Source of the DNA: Lates calcarifer
Lineage: Eukaryota; Chordata; Actinopteri; Centropomidae
Direction of reading: 5' to 3'
DNA: 64,000 nt
Assembly (NCBI RefSeq): GCF_001640805.2
Contig: NC_066847.1
Coordinates: 20,637,504-20,701,503, forward strand
Below, one piece after another: positions 26,301 through 38,300 of the stretch. The notes below the pieces were generated by a model that worked only from the letters and a program-made list of their open reading frames with translations, was not told the DNA's origin and did not search any database. The position numbers and the translations under genes were made by a program. Position 1 is the first letter of the stretch. Each line of letters begins with the position of its first letter.

Positions 26301-29300
26301 AGGGGCACAGCAATGGGGTAAAAACTGAATTTTATAAGAGTGGAGTTTAAATACTAATAATGGTTTTACTGTGAGTTTCATGGTTAGAATGCAGCTAGTA
26401 GTTTATAACTCCTCCATGAATTTGTCTGTTTGAGCAGTTGTGCACATGTGTAATAATGTGTGTTATGTGTGTGGCCACAAGCAGAGCCGTACCTCGGTGT
26501 GGGGCTCCACTGTGTCTCCCTCATGTTCTCTCACAGGACCCACAGCCATCTGGTTCAGCGCCTCTGTGTTCCTGTTTCAAAGAGTCATAATTCATGTAAA
26601 TCGCCGGCTCCTCTGTTTTCGTGACAGTCGAGCCATGATTTACGTGTGCTGATCACAGTGTCTCTTTCAGGGGGTCAGGAAAGGGATGTGAGTTAAGTGG
26701 GAGGTTAAGTAGTGAGATCTGGTAAAGGCTGTTTGGAAGAGGGTCATGGGTCAAACGTGTCGGAGTCTGAGTTGATATGTCAGCTGAAATGTCCCAATTC
26801 CATGTTACATACCAACTGTATACAGTATGAACTATATACTGTTCTTTATAATATACTGAATTTGCAGTTAGTATACAAGAAATGATCTTTTAACTATTTT
26901 ATACCTGTAGTAAATGTTACTACCACTACGACTTGCACTTGTCAAAGAGAAAACGAAATGTTTTTCCAAGTTGTTCACTATTTGAAATCTTCTAAACACT
27001 CCTCCATTTCTATGTGCGTGCATTGTGGAGATAGTATCCATAAACCAAACACTCAAAAAATCTGTTTTTTTAGTATGCAGATTGACTGTTTTAGTTATAC
27101 TTAATTATACTTATATTTTGTCACTTTTCCAGTGTCACACTGTAAATTCAAAACTTGCTCAGTGTGTAATCACTGACTAAATTACAGGAAAAGGTGTAGT
27201 AGGTTAATGATCTTTAAGATAATATAATACTTTCCTTTTTTCACATATACACGAGGAAGAAGCTGCAAGCCACTATTGAACATTGATTGCATGACTTCAT
27301 CTTTAAGTACATATTTCTGTCGAATTACAATAGCTCCCTCTATTGGATTTTTAATAGTATTACAATAGACTTGAGGATTCGCAGGTTATTACTATAAGCA
27401 TTTACTGACAATAATATGTAGAAGCTGTTGCCATGGAAACGTGTTCATAGAAGCTAAGAAGTACGTTTTTCTACCTGACAAAGATGATTTTGACTTTGGA
27501 TGGAGAGCTCTTGATTGATGGAGGATGCGTTCTGGTGGCTGTGGCCATAAAGAACCTGCCCATTGATCTAACAGAATAAAAACAAATATTGAGTTAATAC
27601 CAAAAGGAAAACAAGAAAAAAGCACTGATAAAATATTTCACATCTAGATTGAATAACTCTACACAGAATAACTCACCTCCAGCAGCTCATCCCCCACAAC
27701 CATTCGTCCGTCCCTGCCAGCCGCCCCACTGGGGTCTATTCCCACCACGAACACACTCATGCGAGAGCGGTCCCTGTTCCCCGCCAGGCTGAGGCCCAGG
27801 CCTGTCTTGCCTTTCTCCAGCTCAATCATGTGTAGGACACCTGGGAGGCTGCCATAGCGCTGGATTATGTTCTCTGAAAGAGGCAGATGAAGTCATGGCA
27901 GACAGATGTAAGCTGACAATGGTGCTGAATAGTGCCAGGCTCATCTTGATCCTGGGGGTTCCATATCAGTTCATTTCATGTTGCTTAAAAAAAGGGGCAG
28001 GTATTTGGAGTTTTGTGAGATGCGTAGGCGCAAAAAGTAAATGGTAAAAGTTTTAAATGTCAAGACCACTGAATTAGTTTTTTTTTTTTCTCAGTCACAA
28101 CTTCTATTTTTTGTCTCGGCCTTGTCTCTATTGTTCTCCCTCAGGTCCCTTCTCTTTCTCTCTCCACCTCTCCTGTCTCTGGTGTGTTAGATAGCTGTTT
28201 AGACCAATGGGCTCCTGTTGTTCTGGGCTCCCTGCCACTGTTGAACCATCAGTCCTGTACTAATCTCCACAACTCACCTCCCCAGGCCCAACCTCATCAA
28301 TCTTGTCCCTGCAGGATAGGCTCTGTCTCTCCCTAACACACACACACATACAACCACCATAGTCCCAGGTGTTTGGAGGCTGGAAGTCTGTCCTTTATGC
28401 TGGCTGCCTGAGTTGAATGTGACCTGTTCTCCTTGAAGCGGAGAGTTCATCCTACAGTTGACATTACAGCGTCTGCAGGATGCTAATAGCTTAATTGGGA
28501 CATTCAGTCCTTCAGGTTTTGCTCAGGCACAGCCACCTTAAGCATGTGAATCAGTGCACTTTTATTACAGTGGAGGGATTTATGAGCAAGCAAACCAAAC
28601 ATGTAATTTGGGGGACCTCTAGTGGCAGTTATATGATAATGCATGCAACAGCAAGTGTAATGATGTATCGTCTGTCTCATTTAATTGATAATATTTAGGT
28701 GAAACTTCTAGGAATATACACTTAAAGACTGATAACAGGTCATAATCACATTTTTTTCTGTAATTTAAATTTTACATATTTAAAATAATACTTGATTAAC
28801 TTATGATAGGCCTGTGTGAAATTAGAGAAACAAGTGAGTGTGAAATTAGACTCAAATTAGATTCAAAATATAACTACAACACACATTTATAGTGTCATTC
28901 CTAACTGAATATATAACTGCACCCTTAGAAACAGAAAGTGAACTCACTCCAGTTGTATCCAAACTCATCCTCCACCTCCCTCGTTCTCCTCCTCCTCCTC
29001 CTCCTCCTCCTCCTCGTTCTCCTCCTCTGCCTCAGCAGGTCTGCCAGGAATCTCTGTCAGCGTGTCTGTATCAGTCTCTCCCACATGGGGCACCACTGGC
29101 AGGGGGAGGACAGTGCTGGTGGGAGATGCCTTTGCTGCTTCACGCTTCGCCGGCTGTCACGCCGCAGATGGAGTTGGAAAATAGTTTATTAGTGAAAAGT
29201 GCAGAGAAAGGGAGGATTTAACTGCAATTAAGTTTGAATCAACTTGATGTAGGGTTTAAAGGGATAGGAAGGCACATGAGAGCTGTTGATGTAATCAACA

Positions 29301-32300
29301 GAAGCCATATGCTTGGTTTACATTAGCAGCCTCATCACTTTTAGCAGAATATGTTAGTTTTTGAGTTGAGAAATAATTTAAAGTCACGTAGTTTGGTTCT
29401 TTATAGATGCCAGGGGCTACAATCAGAATTAAATTATGATAAAACTATGTTCACTGTGTCAAAAAATACAATATTTAATTCCTTAATTATAACTGATGTA
29501 ATCACTCAACAATTTAATTTGTATTTATAATCAAAATATTCACCCATCAGACATTCATATGTACACTTACCTTGAAACCAAGAGCAACATAATCAAACTT
29601 TTGATTACAATCATCTTTAAAAATACAAAATGTGTTTGTGATTGAATTGTGATATCAAGCCAAAAATGTAAAAATTGCTTTTGGCCACCTTCAAAGTGAG
29701 TATTGATTCTGTTTTTTCTTTTACATGACGAAAAGCAGAGGACAAAAGATGTTCTGATTTCACAAAAATCCACAAAGGAATTCAGACAAAAGGAGATGTT
29801 AAGACATGTACATGTGTATGCATGTACAGCATGTGTGATTATCCAATACACATGACCTGTATTGTGTTATATCAACACATCTGCACAAGCATACACATAA
29901 AGGAAAAGTGGAAAGCACAACACAGAGACCCACAAACCTTAAACGGGGTAGGAGTGAAAGGGTTAGTTGGGGAGAGGCGGAGGAAAAGTCTACTGTGACT
30001 GTCACCCTCCTACAGAGAAGAGACAAAGGGCAACAACTTTAGAAGACAACACACGTAACAGACATGACAGACATATGCCGGCGCTGCGTTTGACAACATA
30101 TCTTGAGTTAGCGGTGAAACGTTGAGCGCATCGATTTTTTAAAAAGCACCGCTGTTTTTACTGAATTTGATCTGAAGCACTCTTATATTTCAAACCTGGT
30201 TTTTATTGCAGCAAGCAACTTTTCCCCAAAGTTGACTGTGACACAACTACAAATACAAAACACTGATACAACCTGTCAGCTGAGGGTAATTGGAAATACC
30301 AACCTTGTCCTTGTTGTCCCTTGTTACAGCTGCAGCTCTCTCCTCACTGGAGTCTGTTATCGATGACTGTTGTGTATAAGACAGACATGAAGGTAAATCA
30401 CTACTCTAGATCATATGGCCACAATCAGGAAGTTGTAATTAATTTGTGTCACGTATGGAGAGCAAATTCATAATATTCACTTCAGTGTCAGCAGACAGTG
30501 AAAGATACTGTATCATTCTGCTGCGTACTGCAAAACAGTAATCCCATAAATATTGATAAGTTCATACAAAGTCATAAGTGTTCTGAATGCCTAAAACCAG
30601 TCTCACGCAGCATATGCTGTATCATGAGAAGCCATCTGTTTTTAAATGTTAATACTGAAGAAAAATCCACATTTCTTAAATACAGAAAAACTCTCACTTT
30701 TAGTGAACTTGAAGGTTGGCAGTACCAGACTAAGAACTGAAGCGCACACACACACACACACACACATATAATTGTGCCAAAACATTGATGTGTTGAGTGA
30801 AAAAGCTTGCCCAGCACCACTTGTCAGTCCAAGCTTGACCATTTATTTCCCAATGATCGAGCTTTAAAAGGTTTTGCCAGAAATGCTGGCACTTTGAAAA
30901 AAAGATACCGCAGTTTATGCTTCTTCACATAATAGCGGCATTTGTGTTGACTGCCTGCTGCCTTATCAAGTTGTCCTCTTTACATTGGCAGTGAGACACT
31001 CAGGATGATGTTTCAGGGATAATTAGGAAACATTTGTGCCTTCAAAGCCGGGGACAGAAGGAAAATAAAATGCACTTACAGTAAAAGCCTCTGCTATGAT
31101 TTCACTTTTTTGTTTGGTGCATCATAGGGACAGGAAAGCACAGAGGGAGAGTTATAAATAAAAGCAACATATGCTAACAGATGAGGGAAAAGTATAGGTT
31201 CAAAAACACATATACATGCAAACACATACATATAAAGAGGCAGAAATAGGCCGAAATGTTTAGGGTAATCATTTTCCTTTAAGGCAGCAGAGGTTTTTCC
31301 CTAACAGGCCAAAAAAGTTAGACCCATTTTAATGGGCTATTTTGATATTGAAAGAAAACCTACGTGCAGACTGAAACCAAATTATGTGTCATTTTTCCTG
31401 CAAGTCTACACACACATTTTCATTCTCTGTTCACTCATGTAGAGAAGCTTGTTGTTAACACAATTTTCACAAGTCAAAACAGTACAGGTCAAGTGAAAGA
31501 CACACCCAAACACAAAACAAGCAGGCAGACACAGACATGGGGTAGCTTTCTAACCTGAGGGAGGGCAGGTGCTAAGTAGGTTTGATTAGTGCAGCAAAGG
31601 CTCGACCCGCGGTGGCTATTTAGCTGCGGAAAGGGCAGGGGCGGCTTCGAAAAGCAACACACAAGATCAACAAGCTGACAACATGACGAATATTTAATAT
31701 GATGGCTGAGCCTTTGTGACAAATTTGAATCGGAGGCCATCCAGGAGGAAAAAAGCAGGGGGTGTGTATGTAGGACAGAGGCACCTCAGGTTTTTATTTA
31801 AATAAGGAACCATTAAAGCAAGCGGTTCCTCTACATCAAAAAAGGGAGAGAAAAAATCAGAGCAAACCCTCTTTCTCTGAAATAGTTTAGCAAAATGTTT
31901 CAAAGATTCCTCTAGGCTACCTTGAGATTATTCACTGCTTACAAGAGAAGGATTTGAAACTTAAAGGAAAACAGCAAGAATATCCTATTATTATGCTCTC
32001 AAGGTGGCCCCCAGAGGATCCATTTAAAAAGCAGCATTACTGACCTGCCTAAAGCATGAAGAGATCATCCAATCAAAACAATATTTTTCACTACTATTGA
32101 GTCCATTGTTATATATTTCAGAGGAGCTGCAACTCAATACCAGTGACTTTATAGTAAATGGGAAAGATGTCATCCTCCTTTTTTTCTCTACTTGGTCTTG
32201 CCACAGAGGCACAAATAATTTCCTTGTTTGCTGTTTAGATGATGATGGGTACCGTCTAAGAGATAGTGATAACATTTCAATAACCACTGGGGTTAAATTG

Positions 32301-35300
32301 CATTAAGAATCCAGTCTGGGTGTGTATTGATTGTCAGCATTGCACACCTTTAGCATAGAGGTTTTCTAAAATACTACTGCCAATGACATAACTGATTTTA
32401 CCACTTGCTGACCCTTTCACTTTAAAAAAAATAAATAAATAATTGTGGGTCATATTACTGTTACCGTGAGATTATTCTGTGGCAGAAAATGGAACAGGAT
32501 GTCTGAATATTAAAATGAGCCGTCACTTTTTCTCCCAGAGGGAACCTCCAATTCTAGTTTGTCTTTATTTCCATCAATGCACAGATTATTATGTGTATAT
32601 CAAAGATGCAGTTAAAAAGAAAGACTCAGCTAACAGTGTGAGAGACAGAAGGAAAGAGGAGGCGGGAGAGATAATGCAACAGAGATTAAATGTGATGGAT
32701 AGCTGATGCAATAGAAATAAGAGAGATGGAAAGAGAAGAGACAGATTACCTGACACGTGCGATGTGGCATGCATGTGAAAGCAGTGGTGTGTTTCTCTAC
32801 AGCAGGCGATGAAGCTGGGCTATATATTGACTCAGGCTGAGAAAGCAGTGTGGAGGAACAAAGATGGAGGTTTGAAGCAACTCATAATGTAGTAAGTGTA
32901 GCTAAAATTAAGTCTTAACACTTCATCTATTGCATATAAATAAGGTAACCTATTTAAAGGAACAGTTTGACATTTTAGAAAATGTATTTATTTACTACCT
33001 TGCCAAGAGTTCACAAACTACTTACTCATGTTTCCTGTTTTGTGCTAAGTTAAGCTAAGTTAGCACTTTAAGTCTGCTGGTTGACTTAGTGGACAGACAG
33101 GAAAGTGGTATCATATAACTCTCGGCAAACTGGAATACATACAAAGTGTACTTAAACGTACATTAACAGATTTTTTTTTTCGGCCACTTAGAGGCAGTAG
33201 AAATAAGCTATGAACACAATGACATTGTCATCATCATTATCCTTCCACCTGATTAATGTAAATCCAATATTCACTCTCCTTTTAGCTCTGTTTTTGGCCT
33301 TCACCAACTCCTGAGGAAAATATCAGGCTGCTAAGTTATACCAAATGCTCCACTGCTTGTACTGGTTAATTATTTACTTTGTCTGTTGTTGGTGCTGGGC
33401 ATTGTGTACTGTGTCCTGTGGGATTTTAGGGTTATGATTATGACTTTTTTGACACCGCAGTTTAATATACGTATGATTCTGTATTACCATAAATTCTTGT
33501 CCCTCTTTTTGTCCCTCCTCTGCATGTGCTATATTAACATTATGAGTTGCTACAAAGCTTAATGAGTATCCAGAATGTTAAGGAAAGCATGTGAGAATAT
33601 CTCACAGATAACAATGCAGGAAAAGTGACTGACTATGAAGAGATCAGACACAGGAGCCAAGCCAGTAGAAGTCCCAGCAGGAAACTACTTAGTCATGCTT
33701 TAAAAGCCTGAGGGCACTTTCAAACAACAAACGATGTTGTTGATATGGTGATTTTCAATGAGTGTCACGCTTAAAGGTTAAAACTTGCTAATATATTTAA
33801 CATGCTGCGCAGGGTTTGTTGTTGCTGTCATAAAAGATTTGCCTTTCTTTCAACATTCAAAAGCAAACCAAATACTACAGGCATTATATATTGTACACTT
33901 TAGTTTTTGAAAGTGCCCTACTAAATGGCCTGTGCAAATACACTTAACTTTTACTTGAGGTGAAAAAAGGAAGAGAGTGAGGAAATTGTGACATTTAGAT
34001 TATGAGGTAGTTACTATCAATTGGTTTGACACTATTATACAGACTTACCCTGGGCCTGTGAATAATACTCTGGACCAAGAAGGAGACAGGGTTGCCTGCC
34101 CTGCGAATGGCCTCCACTGCCTCCTCATGACTAGCATCTCTTAGGTCTACTCCATCCACCTGATAAAGAGATATCAGAGAAAAAGAGTTGGTCAGGTCAA
34201 TATGTCTTCTAACTGAATAAAACAACTTCAAGTTTACTAGTCATGACTTTAATTCCTTTACCTCTACAATCCTGTCTCCAGTCTTCAGGGTCCCGTTCTG
34301 TCCAGCAGGACTGTCCACCAGGATGTGTTTGATAAAAATCCCCCTCATCACCTCTCCATTACTCAGGCGGCTGCCCATCCCTCTGCCTCCGACGATACTG
34401 ATCCCCAGAGACTTGCCTGGCTCTCTGAACAGCTCCACTCTGAGAAAGGTACCAGTATCAACATGCTATGATTTTTAGCTTCAGCGCTGTGACTCTGGCA
34501 CTGATTTGATTCTGTAAACTCATGGACATGTTCACAAAAGTATATTAGAAGGTTATATCCAATGTGTAAGCACTCACTTCCTAGGTTGGTTCCAGTTGCT
34601 GTAAGAGGCACTTTCCTCTCCCTCTCCATCTTCTCGCTCAGGGAGGTTAGGAATATCTCTGAATAGATTGAAAATGGGGAAAACGTTCAATTAAAAAAAT
34701 GTATTCATGTGATTGTCAAGGATTCATTTAAGGTAGCATGTAGAGTTTTTGACCACTAGCAGTGCTATGGAGCAATGTTTTTAAGAGCTGGTGCCACTTT
34801 TGTTTATTTCATGTTATTTCCACTGATTGACAGAGAGTGGCAGTAACATGCAAAGAAGTGTAGCAATGCCCCAACAAGGGCAAGAAAGAAGAAGATGTAA
34901 ACAAAACTTTTGTTTCTTTACAAGAAATCTTAACAGAGCAGCTTTAAATGTACAGTTTAATTACATGACAAAAGTTACCAGTGTGTGATTATGTAAGAAC
35001 ATACTTTGGAGCTGGAACTGGAGCTTTTTCAGAGAAGACATCATCTTTCACCTGCTCTAGGCTGGCCTTGTACTCCTCTAGATACTCTGCTGGAACATAT
35101 GTAATGCTGAACAAACACACACAGACACACACACAATAGGAGTCAAACATTTCTTAAAACAATTTGGCTTCCCCCATTTTTAGAAACTCCATTACCCACC
35201 TTAGCAGCAATTATGCCCTTGCCTATTCACTGAGCTCACATGGTAATTTACCAGAAATAGAGAACTGGCATTCAAATACAAACTGGTATCAAAGCATTAA

Positions 35301-38300
35301 AACTACCTCCGTATTCATTAAACAAAAGAGCGTCTTTTAAATCTGCTCATTTACATTCAGAGGCTTGTTTTTCTCTACTCCATCAGATTTAACTCTGAGC
35401 ACAAGACTGCAGCAACACTGAACTCAGTCTGTCTCTCAGCAAATCCTTTCTCCCCATCAACAGTCCAAGGTGAGATGTCAATGAATTATACAGATGCTCC
35501 TGACATCTAACTGCTGAAAACAGATGTTTACCTTCACAAATGTCTGGGCAAATAAAGTCTTCTGTCACCTATTGTGTGATGAACATGTGATAGATTTGAA
35601 GGGCGTATACTATTAATTCATGAGTGAGTTACTAATTCATGCTAAGAAATGAACTGAAAGCTAGCTGACAAAATCTGACACCCACTTAGAGTCCCTTTTC
35701 CAAACAATTCAGAATGAAGTTGATTCTGAAGAGCACATTAACACATCTGAGTGAAGCTGACAGATCTTCAGCAGATGGGTTGATTTGATTTTTTTTTTTT
35801 TTCAAACATGACAGCATGCAGACAGAGAGGAAAATGAATCCCAGCGAAATAATGAAATGGATGAGTCAGTTCATTAACAACATTACAACATGCAGTGAGA
35901 GGCATAGCAGAGCTTAAATACCAACGATTAATGTAAACACATGGAGTTTAAAATGTAAGTTATAAATGGTGTTAGTCACGAAAGTCACAGAAAGGAAAGA
36001 AAAGAAGTTATGCAGCAAGTTAAGCAAAATAAGTCAGTGATGCAGTCAGTCAAGATTTATCCAGATATTATTTTGACTGTGTGTGTTAAGTTTTCTTGCC
36101 ACAAGACAAATATCAAATTATGCTGGTTAATACTGGAGTGCAGTGTCTCAACATAATAAAAATGTTAATCGGTGTATCTGAATAATATTAAAAACAGCAT
36201 CAACAACTGAAGTCTACATTTAAGTACTGTATGAACAGACTTCCTAATTCTTTGTCTGGATAAAACTCTTTAACAGACTGCAGTGAAGCCCCGCAGCAGA
36301 TGGACAGAATGAGAGGAAGGAAACCAAGATAGAAGCTTCTTGCTGAAACACCAACCAGTGTGGAAGTTAGTCATACTCACACATAAAATGGGCACAGATC
36401 GTCCTCAGGTGAACAAGCAGATCTAGAATGTGAAGAGTTGTCTTTTATGCACCAAAGCTATCAAACTGCCAAGTTTAGTTCAGCAAGCACAACTTGTAAA
36501 TTACCACATCCAATTTACCTTGACAAAGCTGGGAGAAGTGGTAATTCCTTTAACGCATTGTACGACTTTTTCCGGAATAATGGAGCACAGTTGAGTAATA
36601 GCATTAACTTTTGCCTGTATTCTGTATTCACATTTAAAAAAACTAATAGCCTCCAAGGCTTAGAATAACTTAAACAAACCTCTTTACATTACCAGTTTAC
36701 AGAAAGAAGGATGAGGGAAGCTAAAGATGAGTTCATGTGCATATAACACATACACCGACATGTATTGCTTGTAAGATTTGCAGATAAGCAGTCCTGATGT
36801 AATTGAGGTTGGACCTTGAAGTACAATATGAACAGACTTTCAACAAGTATGTCAAACACTAGACAGCTCCTCTGCTTTGTGTAGTTATACTACATAAGTA
36901 CAAAGTATCTTAGCAACATCTAACATCTAATTTTCCAGATAAAAATCAGATATACCCACAGGTTGCCCAAATGCCACAGCCATGGTCTCAGATCTCTTAT
37001 TGCAAGTGCAAACCTGTCTGCACTTGGCACTGATACTATTTCTTGGAACTGTGGTTAACAGCTGCAATGTACTAAAGAAGGCATTATGAAAATGTACTAT
37101 GCACAGAGGTAACAGTGAATTAAAATTAAATCAGACAAGCAGAGCTGAGGGAGAGGTAACCATCAAACTAATGTTAAAACTCAAATTAATGAACCCCCAG
37201 TGGAATTTAATCATACTATATTAATTTTGTTCAGGCAGACTTCTAAGCATTATATGCATTTGGGAGCCTTGAACATTTTGCTTTAAAATTAATATATTTT
37301 TCAGCCATCTATCACAAAACAGAACATTGGAAATGGTAGTGAAACACTGTATTATGGTGGCACTGCTATCATACAATTTCAAATAATACCTATCCCTACT
37401 TACTTTTGCAGAGTTTCAGTAATCACAGATGCTATCTATGTTGCCTACCCCATGTCTGGTCCAATGAGAGAGTGTCTTCGCAGCATGGCACGGGCCTGAG
37501 CGTTGGTCAGGTTGGCAGTGGGCTCTCCGTTAATGGCCAGGATGAGGTCACCAACACCGAGACGTCCATCTCGGCTAATCGACCCACCGTGGATTATGCT
37601 GCGGATCAGCATCCCCAAACCATCTTTCATGGCACTCACCGTCATGCCTTTAAGGTAGATTATAAGAATCTGTTACACACCAATCATGGATTTTGATCGG
37701 TAATAATTACAAATACTTGTTATATTAGTGTAATCAGTTGTGGTTGTAAAGAGAGCTCAACTCTGTTGCCATCTATAGAGACACTTTCAAGACAAACTTG
37801 ATTATTAATAAATAGGCACGAATCAGCAGTGATTTCAGCTCTGCCACAAGAAAACTTCCTCATGTCCCAGCAAGCAATCCTAGAAACTGTCATATCATTC
37901 TCAAGAGTGTGGCATTATAAATCTTGAGATATTGTCTATCTAAGTCTTAAAAATAAAAATTCTTTTTATTATCCAGTTTGAAGACAGCTTTAGACAAAAT
38001 CTGAAACTCCCTTCTATAACAGCACTGTAGGCGGGAGTTAATTTGCTAAAATCATTTGGATTTTGAATTATATCTGGTATATAGGTACACTGGAAATACA
38101 AAACCCAAACATATTATAGAGACACATTTAATCCACCACCAAATAAAGACCCTCAAAGAAGGAGTACTAAAAAGCAAAATGAGATAGTGTTTTCAAAGAG
38201 GCACCGAGGATTTTAAACACTGCCTTCATAACACCTATTTGTTTTAGGAGCTAAAACTTAGTATTCTCTGAACCAGTATCAGCCCCAGTGGGCAGGTTTT

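Noticed and set aside
28892..29221. Plus-strand open frame with a polyproline run
   Set aside because: It is the complement of the (GAG)10 coding repeat of mpdz and has no homology or gene context.
31076..31110. Candidate small exon ending at the GTAAGT donor near 31,075
   Set aside because: No usable acceptor with a pyrimidine tract. The shortest option (14 nt) breaks the phase-0 chain of its neighbours.
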